Shown here: in pieces, positions 55,979 to 64,000 of the stretch
Position numbering within the stretch: the stretch's first letter is position 1
Layout of the letters: each line of letters starts with the position of its first letter
Source of the DNA: Vitellaria paradoxa
Lineage: Eukaryota; Streptophyta; Magnoliopsida; Ericales; Sapotaceae
Length of the DNA stretch: 64,000 bases
Assembly (NCBI GenBank): GCA_019916065.1
Contig: CM034239.1
Location: 44,222,663 to 44,286,662, forward strand
Direction of reading: 5' to 3'
Translations under genes and position numbers: made by a program
Notes under the pieces: model-generated
Told to the model about the DNA's origin: nothing
What the model saw: the letters and a program-made list of their open reading frames with translations, nothing else
Database searches by the model: none

Positions 55979-57108
55979 ATGGGTTCCTCAAACCAATACC
56001 AGTTCCTTTGCTTGGCCTTGATATCCATCTTGGGAGCTTTGGCTTCTCAAGCCACATCTCGCTCGCTCCAAGATGCATCTATTTACGACGAGCACAAGCA
56101 ATGGATGGCTCGTTATGGACGCGTGTACAAGGACACTGATGAGGAAGCCAAACGTTTCCAGATATTCAAGGACAACGTACAATACATAGAATCCTTCAAC
56201 AGAGCCGCCAACAAGCCTTACAAGCTAGGGGTCAATCAGTTTGCAGACCTCACAAATGAGGAGTTCAAACTCCGCAACAGATTCAAGAGCCACGCCTGCT
56301 CCACGGTGGCATCTTCGTTTAAATATGAAAATGTTAGCGCTGTGCCATCTACTATAGATTGGAGGAAGAAGGGCGCTGTGACACCTATTAAAGACCAAGG
56401 CCAATGTGGTACGTACAAACTTAATTTTTAGGTCACACAATTGATAAAAAAAATAAAGATTAAAATGTGTTATTTTCTAACTCTTTTATATTATTATTGG
56501 TGTGTGTATATATAGGTTGTTGTTGGGCTTTTTCGGCTGTGGCAGCCACCGAAGGAATTACCCAATTGACAACCGGTAAATTAATCTCTTTATCTGAGCA
56601 AGAGTTAGTTGACTGTGATACTAGTGGGGAGGATCAAGGGTGCGAAGGTGGCCTAATGGATGATGCATTCAAATTCATATTACAAAACAAAGGACTTACA
56701 ACCGAGTCAAACTATCCGTACCAGGCGACTGATGGGACTTGCAGCAAGAACAAAGAAGCAAACCACGCAGCCAAGATCACTGGCCACGAAGACGTGCCTT
56801 CCAACAGCGAGAGTGCGTTACTAAAGGCCGTTGCGAGTCAACCGGTGTCCGTGGCCATTGATGCCGGAGGTTCCGACTTCCAATTCTACTCCAGCGGTGT
56901 CTTTACGGGACAGTGCGGGACTGAACTCGATCACGGCGTTACCGCGGTTGGGTATGGAACGAGTGAGGATGGGACCAAGTATTGGCTGGTGAAGAACTCA
57001 TGGGGCACTGGTTGGGGCGAACAAGGCTACATCCGCATGCAGAGAGACATTGATGCTAAGGAAGGGCTCTGTGGCATTGCAATGCAAGCTTCTTATCCTA
57101 CTGCCTAA
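55979..57108 (+). CDS. SAG39: SAG39-like papain-family cysteine protease, gene 2
   Basis: Exons 55979-56408 and 56516-57108 with a 107-bp intron (donor G|gtacgt, acceptor tatatag) at the same position and phase as in gene 1 give 340 residues. The start is the ATG at 55979, aligned with that of gene 1; the preceding GTG is not used. It has a signal peptide, an I29 prodomain ([13 protein letters not shown]) and a mature C1A domain with Gln140, Cys146, His283 and Asn304 intact. By eye the exon-2 product differs from gene 1 at 6 of 196 residues. Exon 1 differs at about 23 of 143, so divergence is strongly uneven along the gene. A functional paralogue is expected. Confidence 0.93.
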
Positions 57109-58370
57109 ACATTAACATTTTCCTGTGTATAATAACATGTTAAAAACATATACTCGTTACTATGGCTTTCGTTGCATGTAGCTTTTGTCAAGAACATGTA
57201 TATTCAGCATATCACTATGTATTTGATATTGCATGTTCTAAATATATATTAAGTTGGAAATATATATATATATATATATATTTGAGTTTCTTTCTATAAA
57301 GCACTCTTGGGTTTTCTATTAATAATATATTAATTAATTGCATTCAAGTTTATCAAAAAAGAAGAGTACTCAGCCCTGCCTGGATTAGATTGCAAATTTT
57401 AATTAATTAATAACAAGGAAAGGATCAATGCATCTTCTCTTTGTAGAACGAAAAATGCACACCATTAACACTGATACAACCAAAGCAGAAAACATAATTA
57501 CAGAACCAAAGATGAAAATTGAAGTTAAAAGCACTAATATATATTCCCAGGATCATACATCACCTCTATGCATAAATTGGAAGATTAAGGAGAAACTACT
57601 AATTGAAGTTAAAGCACTAAATACTCTCTTTAACACGTCACCTCTGGGTGCACACATAAATTGGATGATTAAGGAAAAATTATTATAAGGATATTACCTA
57701 TTTATCCCCTCTACTTAACCTGAAAATTATTTATATTCCGGAACTTAAAAAACTTACTTTTATACTGTTTGTACTTGAGATTAAAGTGAAACTATAAACG
57801 GTATTAAATTTTTAAGTGAATATATAAAAATAGCTATTAAAAATCAAATAAAATTAGGGGTTTAAGTGTTGGTAATATAAACTAGAAGAACTGTATTTTT
57901 TAAAATTATTAAGAGATAAAACTGTTATTTTTAATGAATTTTGTAATAGTTTTACTTTAGCTTAAAGTAGGATAGATATAAAGTAAGTTTTTAAAATCTA
58001 AAGGAACAAGTGATTTTTCTTTTAAGTGTAAGGAATATAAAAACAATTAACCCATAATTATATATCAAAAATTTTTACTGGACCCGCATTATGTAAAATA
58101 TATCCTATGTAAATCTTCAATATGCGATATTTGGATTCGTACGCTGCGCTAAGGGAAAGCTCTTGCGTGAAAAATTCTCGCTGACTAAGGAATGTCCCCA
58201 TGTTATAAATAAAGTCACCAATCACATGATCACTCGCTCATGCCATTTTTTAAAATGAAAAATACTATTAGATCTAAAAACATTACAAGACAATCATTTC
58301 TACATAATGGGTTGGTGTTAATTCTAAAAATAAGTTTTAACTTTATATGATATATTTTGAAAAATTAAAG
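57109..58370. other. Downstream region of protease gene 2
   Basis: A (TA)n run lies near 57260-57280. The open frame at 57428-57688 contains two copies of an NWxIKEKLL-like stretch, from a local duplication of about 100 bp (cacctctRtgcataaattgg). I do not recognise it and do not call it a gene. Confidence 0.45.
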
Positions 58371-58578
58371 CTACACTTACACCCTCTCTCTTATATCCTT
58401 CTTAGATCCCACTGGTTATGACAGGTCATGATCAGTACATTTTGTTCAAAATCATCACAGTCGTTGGATGTTGTTTTTTACGTGCGGCTATGATGATTTT
58501 CAATTAGACTATACTGGTCATAACCTATTATAACAAGTGGGGTGTAAGAAGAGTGTAAAAGAAAGGGTGTAAGTGTAG
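58371..58578. repeat. MITE with CTACACTTACACCC ends
   Basis: This 208-bp element begins ctacacttacaccctctctc and its right end reverse-complements to ctacacttacaccctttctt. The interior is itself partly symmetrical (ggttatgacaggtcatgatc against gactatactggtcataacc). A partial copy lies at 49028-49130. TSD unclear. Confidence 0.65.
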
Positions 58579-59264
58579 TATTACTAAGTTTGATAGTAAT
58601 TTTGAAATAATAAATTTAAACTTAACGTCATTATGAACCAAATTTCTGATTTTTTCTTTTTTTTTGGTTGAATAGAATTTAAAATATTAATTTCATCGTC
58701 AAACATTGAGTGCTTTCATCTAATTTTTGCTGCACCAATTACCCTTGCTAGTGAATATGCTTAATATATACAAGAATTGCAGCTAGTGATGATCAGATAA
58801 CTTCGCAGCTTCAATAGCATTTTCTTTTTGCAATGGTAGATTATTTTTTTTTTTTTTCTTTTCCCCTTCAATAGTAGCAAGTCCAAACAGAAAATTCATG
58901 GAAAATTTAGGGAACTACACTTATTGAGGGGCACTAATGAATAATATTCGCAGGGAAAACATTTGCCATTATATTAGTCTATTTTGTTGCACCTCACCGC
59001 CTATGCTGTTTTTTCTTTGTTAGTTGGCTTTTCTAGGAAAATCAAGACTAGAAAAATCAAACTAAACACACACACACACAATAGAGAGAGAGAGAGAGAG
59101 AGCCGCAAAGCAGATATGGGCTTTTAGTTTGCTTTCAATTGCTTGAGTTTTGTGACTGCAAATTAACGGAGTGAGGACAATTGCATCTTTAGAGGAACGT
59201 CTCCACTCCGTATCATACGTACAATTGGAACATTTAAGCAAAACGGTCCAATTATAGGTCTCAA
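58579..59264. other. Gene-free region with (CA)n and (GA)n microsatellites
   Basis: (CA)n at about 59068-59081 is directly followed by (GA)n to about 59102. The rest is AT-rich and featureless. Confidence 0.5.
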
Positions 59265-59556
59265 CAGGACCGGCCCTGACATTTGGGTTGCCCTAAACTA
59301 ACCCCGAACATGATTGCTTCTTTATATTAAATCGGCGATGAGAGAGAGACGCGACTGAAGAAAAGGGCGGGAGTCAGGAGAGGTCCGGCTTGTCAGGGAG
59401 ATTGAGTGCTGAGACGAAGAAGATTGAATGTTTACAGTTTACTTTTAAATAAAAAAAAATTTTCAGCTCAGGAGTTGCTGGCCCGAGTGGTTGCCCCGGC
59501 CCTGGGAACTTGCCCCAGCCCAAGGTCTTGCTGGGCTTACCCCTGGGCCGGCCCTG
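59265..59556. mobile_element. hAT-type MITE, 292 bp, TSD GGTCTCAA
   Basis: Ends are CAGGACCGGCCCTGACATTT and, reverse-complemented, CAGGGCCGGCCCAGGGGTAA. The 8-bp flank GGTCTCAA is perfect on both sides (59257-59264 and 59557-59564), as expected for hAT. The element is much more GC-rich than its surroundings. The overlapping short frames are not genes. Confidence 0.88.
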
Positions 59557-59564
59557 GGTCTCAA

Positions 59565-61261
59565 CCATCCTTTTGAGCGCATATATATAGAGTTCATGCC
59601 TTCATGGTGACCAAACTGTTTGAATTCTAAATCTTTCCTCAAAATTGGATGCAACTTCCTCTTTCTGCAAAAATTACTAGAATTTTAACCATTGCCTAGC
59701 AGCGTGGACGAACATTATAATTCTCAACGTAAATTTAGAGATGTCGCTAGTTTGCAACGTTACAAAAGTCTCTCATCTCAAGACCAATCACATAGACTTA
59801 ACTTATATTTCTCCAATTTATAAGTTTTATTAGGAGCCCGTGATTTCTAGATGAGTCCAAATGTGACAGCTGCCTTGAAAAAATTACTAGAATACTTTAG
59901 CACCAAAGCAAGTTCTAATATATATATATATATATATATCATTTATTAATTTTCTAGATATTAACATATATATATTTTTTTCGTCTAGATGTTGAATTAA
60001 TTTTGAGTGAGTTTTGTTTTACTAGTAAGGTTATTTATTTGTGAACTGATGTGAACTTATATTGTGAGTTCAACATTCAAAAATAATCTCTTCAATTGTA
60101 AAAAATAAAGTTGTGTACGTTATTTCATCTTACATTCTTTTCATACAGGCACTTCATACACTACCACCCGTGTTATTTTTTTGTTTCTCATTTTTTTTTT
60201 TTGTTTTAAATTTTAGGTGGAAACAAGTTCAAGTGCATAGTAGCACTGTGTGTCCATTTTTGGGAAACAAATGCAGGCTTGACGTTGTCATTTGAATGTC
60301 TTATGTTGATCTAACTTTAGACGATGGTGGTCCATGTTCTAGCTCGAGGTATGGGCATTTTGCTCGTCGGTTTCGGACTGTTGCTCGCAAGTAAAGAAAA
60401 CCATGAAGAAAGTTTTTTTTTTTTCATGACCATGACAAGGCAGCTTTACTCTCTTACCAAGTTTTGTTTAACCAATTTAGTGGGTTTTGTACCCTCTCCT
60501 GCGCTACAGATAGCAAAGCATTTGAAATTTACCACTAGCATTTTAATAATCTTGACTAAAATTTACTTTTGGCGGTGGTGATCATATTACTTTTTGGCCT
60601 GCCGACAATTTGGCTTTCATTAGTTATATTTAATTGAAGCAGCTAAATTAAAAATAATAATAGAGCGTGATGGTGCTGATTTTTACCCATCCGATGTAAA
60701 TTTTGTTTTTTTACTGTCACTTCGGATCATGGTAGACCAAAGCATGTAATCAACTTTTGCTGCCAACAATAAACATAAAAATATAAAAAAAAAGGTTGTC
60801 AATAATGACTCCTGATGGAGAAAGTCCAACAATTTTGACTGAATGATTGTGGCTTTGACACGCAGGAAATGTAATGCCTTGATCTGAAGGCCAGGCCATC
60901 CTGTTTGGGGCACGCTTTATCCCACAAAGTGGAATTAATTTTCCATCCGTTCAAGCATTTAGAGGGGCACTGGAAGACTCTTTTCCAATATATATATATA
61001 TATATATATATCTTTGTGTACTTTCTTGTTTGCATTGGCCTTTGCCTTGTAATTGCTAATTGCATGCATCAACTTTGGTTTGACCGGTAAGTTGGCAATA
61101 AATGCTTAAAATGGAAAAGCACACAAGTATTTAATTTGTCACAACAAAAAAAAAAAATTCATGTTGGATTCTGCACAACTCTTGGTTTGCAATGAACATC
61201 ACAAGACCCTCTTAACACACCTCAGTGAATAGATGTAGTGTCTGAAACACAAGTTTGCTCG

Positions 61262-61293
<32 letters not shown>

Positions 61294-62714
61294 GGGTTAG
61301 ATGATCAAAAACCTTTACTTACAAGCTGAATGTATATACAAGTATATATGTGGTATCCGAAGCCTGGTGAGAGGTTGATTGGTTGGTTGGTTGGTTGGTT
61401 GGGGTTTGATTTATTACATTCCTTGGAGGTTGGGTAATATTGGATTCTGGTTGAGTATGCGCATATATATATGTACACACACACCATATATAAAATATAA
61501 GGTCAGATTTATCTAAAAGTACAATTCAAGGTTGTTGATATATTAAAACCTTCATGATTTATGAAAGATATATACATATATATTCATGCCATCCCATTTG
61601 TAGACATCAAAAAGGAACTCAAAATTCACCAATCATTAATTTACAGATGTCACATACAGACATGATACATGGCATATAACTCTCATGCAGGTTCTTTCCA
61701 CAATTTGCTGGTTCTTTTTATGAATAGGGCTCCAGAATTCTAATTTAATTCTAAGCCTCACCTGTTAAAGAAGAAATGAAGAGCTCGACCACCCTCCTAT
61801 CAGAAGGCAAGCAAATTTAGAATAAATGAATGGGTCCATGTACATTCATTCCTTCCCTTAAAAAGGCCAAGTTACTATAGCTAGATTAGATCTTCCAGCT
61901 TAAATTTTGCTTGCGATTCAACCAAAACTAACCCAATAATAATATATCATTTTGGTACACTTTTATATATATATATATATATATATATGATAAAAATTAA
62001 TGAATTTTTCATATATTTTTAACTAATTAAACCCCTTCTCAACAAATTCCTTGATTACCTAACAGTCCAAGTTGCTAATAACCTCGTTAAAGAAAGCTTG
62101 ATTGGGCTTAATTTTCGCATTCAGTGTCCCAAGGAAAAATAAAAAGAGAGAGGGGCTAGTCGAACAAGTTGGATATATCCGTACATTCTGCTGCTATATG
62201 AAACCCATGATTAGCTATTATAATGATTCTCTCTCAAAGTTTATTAGACAGTTGCTAATCAGATACAGGGCTCTTTGGCTCCCACAGCCAATCAAAGTGC
62301 CTTTTGTGCATGATCTCAGGAAGTTCTTAATTAGTCCCTGTTGCCAATCTACCTAAAATTAAAACCCATATCTATGGATATCAAGGAAGCTACGCAACGC
62401 CGAGCCTCAAAACTTTTCCTTTCACTTTTTGTTCATAGCATGGACAGCACTAGTGTTTGCTTGTTCACGCTTTGGTACTCTCATTTTGAGCTCCACTTGA
62501 TTATTACTTAAGTTGGTATATAACTAATTGTACCTAAAATTTAAGCGGTTATATTAATCTTTCTTTGAACTTTTTTTTTTTTTTTTGAATTAGCAATCAA
62601 AAATAAATAAATTAAATCAAACAAGATAATAATGGACGCGTGCGTGCACCCACGTAAAAATAAAAGGAAGTAAATAATGATAAATTTTAAATAAATAATG
62701 GTAAGAAGACTGAG
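59565..62714. other. Gene-free region with microsatellites
   Basis: (TA)n at about 59921-59939, 60990-61010, 61263-61277 and 61965-61988; (GA)n after 61277; a (TTGG)n run at about 61377-61400. Otherwise AT-rich. No frame resembles a known family. Confidence 0.5.
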
Positions 62715-63030
62715 GGTCCATTAGGAGGTGAAATTTTTAAGAATTTTTTGTAATTTTTTGACAAAAATTGTTAGTGTAACTTTTCATGCGTTCGGTAAAA
62801 ATTCAAAATTCTTAGCAACTTTCAAGAAGTTTTAATAACTTTTGATTATTTACTAAAAAGTTGAAGAAATTTTGAGGAATTTTTAGAAACTTTTAGAAAT
62901 TTTTGGTCGTTTGGAAAAAATTGGAAGTAATTTTCAAGAATTTTTAGTAACCTTTGAAATATTGCCAAATGAAAAAAAAAATTACTAAAAATTTTTCTTT
63001 TTTTTTTTCAATTCCAAACAGAGCCTGGAT
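62715..63030. repeat. Probable MITE-like inverted repeat
   Basis: The left end gggtccattaggaggtgaaa and the reverse-complemented right end aggctctgtttggaattgaa are weakly similar. The interior is a series of inverted aaattttta and aacttttaga words. No clear TSD. Confidence 0.35.
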
Positions 63031-63099
63031 ACAGAAATTTCTAAAGCCAGGAGTTGTCGATTATCTCAAAGGTAGTAAATTGGTTCAAGATTACAGTGC

Positions 63100-63370
63100 G
63101 CCTATTTGGACTGCCAAATTTTGAAAAAAAAAAAACAAAGACTAAAAAATAAATAAATTTTAGATTGGTTAGTATGTTTCTTGAAAAGCTGTGAAAAGGT
63201 TGAAAAAAATTAAAAAAAGATTACTAAAAAATTAGATAAAGTTGATAAAAGTTAGAAAGGATTATAGATTCTTCGTGTGTAAAATTTTGAGAAAAAAATA
63301 TTAAAAAATATTGGAAACTTTTAGTAATTCTTTATATATTTTTTTTGGGTACGCCAAACCGACGTTACAT
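63100..63370. repeat. Probable MITE-like inverted repeat
   Basis: The left end gcgcctatttggactgccaa and the reverse-complemented right end cgtcggtttggcgtacccaa are similar around TTTGG. The interior is A/T-rich. The TSD is not clear. Confidence 0.35.
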
Positions 63371-64000
63371 ATCAAAACTATCCAAACAATTACCAAACCC
63401 GGAAAGCCAAAAAGTATGCTAAGGTAGAAAACCTAAATTTCTTTCTTCGGATGCGCACCGTAGAATGAGAAGCACTAGTCCGTATGTCACAGAGAAAGAA
63501 AATCGATCATTAATAATTAAAACACGAATGCACGGCTAAAATCCTATACATGCTAAGCCTATGGCACTGCTGGACTGCCACTAAAAAGTTTTGGACTCAA
63601 GCTCCGAAGAAGCAACAGAAGGCTAATTATTAAATCACTTTCTGGCCTTGCGCATAAAAAGAATGCCAGTTCAGATCTGCTATGCATAATTAAGTTTTCC
63701 TCTTTTGGTCCAAAAGCCATGGCTAGTTTGGTATCCAGTGGCGAAGGCATAGCATGCATTTTGAGGAAAAAAGAAAAAAAAAAAAAAAAAAAGTGTTTGA
63801 AGTTCAATTATTCTTTGTCATTTTGAAAGCAGGATTATGCTCTCTATAGTCGCTAATTAATTCCACGACTTGAGCGATGCTCACCATCTATACAAGTGGG
63901 TTCGGTAACAGTTCAATTTCTATCATTAATCTGCCTAGATTTCGAACGTTAAATTTTTGCATCAGCTATTAAATATATTAGCACATAATTAAATTTTTGT
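63371..64000. other. Right-edge region, no confident gene
   Basis: A minus-strand frame at 63559-63807 has mixed composition (LDTKLAMAFGPKEENLIMHS and a Leu-rich end), but it begins in a poly-Phe run from an A-tract and matches nothing I know. It could be an exon of a gene beyond the edge or noise. Confidence 0.3.

Noticed and set aside
57428..57688. 86-codon frame with a repeated NWxIKEKLL-like stretch
   Set aside because: The repeat comes from a local DNA duplication of about 100 bp, and no homology or splice context was seen.
59374..59654. Two overlapping minus-strand frames rich in Pro/Gly
   Set aside because: They lie in or across the GC-rich hAT MITE, which explains the open frames.
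63559..63807. 82-codon minus-strand frame at the right edge
   Set aside because: It starts in a poly-Phe run from an A-tract and lacks recognisable homology. It could be an exon, but nothing in the window supports it.

Overview
The window looks like a gene-poor, AT-rich, repeat-laden stretch of a plant nuclear genome, almost certainly a eudicot and perhaps a woody rosid (the last point is a guess). The evidence is GT-AG introns, plant-specific gene families (ABCG half transporter, TMO5/bHLH30-type bHLH, SAG39-type papain proteases) and plant LTR, LINE and MITE elements. No prokaryotic features, rRNA or bona fide tRNA genes were seen.

Layout. (1) 1-12.2 kb: a minus-strand NECAP-like gene (plant DUF1681/PHear clathrin-adaptor accessory family). 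Five exons were recovered from splice phase and protein motif. An 8.4 kb intron is filled with an RTE LINE tail, two opposed L1-type LINE relics, MITEs and tandem repeats, and the gene's 3' part lies beyond the left edge. (2) 12.2-31.8 kb: gene-free. It holds a PIF/Tourist-like element, a 2.3 kb solo LTR with perfect target-site duplication (TSD), a giant imperfect palindrome, a second inverted solo LTR of the same family that is interrupted by a third solo LTR, several MITEs and a SINE-like sequence. (3) 31.9-33.8 kb: an intact intronless ABCG10-like transporter gene with a TATA box. (4) 37.8-40.5 kb: a minus-strand two-exon bHLH gene of the TMO5/bHLH30/106 type whose C-terminal end is frameshifted. 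(5) 44.2-48.2 kb: a non-autonomous LTR retrotransposon in reverse orientation, carrying a 42-bp repeat array and interrupted by a 5'-truncated Copia copy that ends in a poly(A) tract, so it looks like a processed retrocopy. (6) 52.3-57.1 kb: two divergently transcribed, near-identical SAG39-like cysteine protease genes with shared core promoters. (7) 57.1-64 kb: gene-free, with a GC-rich hAT MITE carrying a perfect 8-bp TSD and other MITEs.

The genes do not form a pathway. The main biological interest is in repeat architecture: nested solo LTRs, a coherent 138-168 bp MITE family with 3-bp A/T TSDs, the poly(A)-tailed Copia copy, and the gene-conversion-like pattern of the protease pair. I found no convincing new multi-gene system. 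Coordinates, exon junctions and TSDs were read by eye; homology statements rest on recalled family motifs, not searches.
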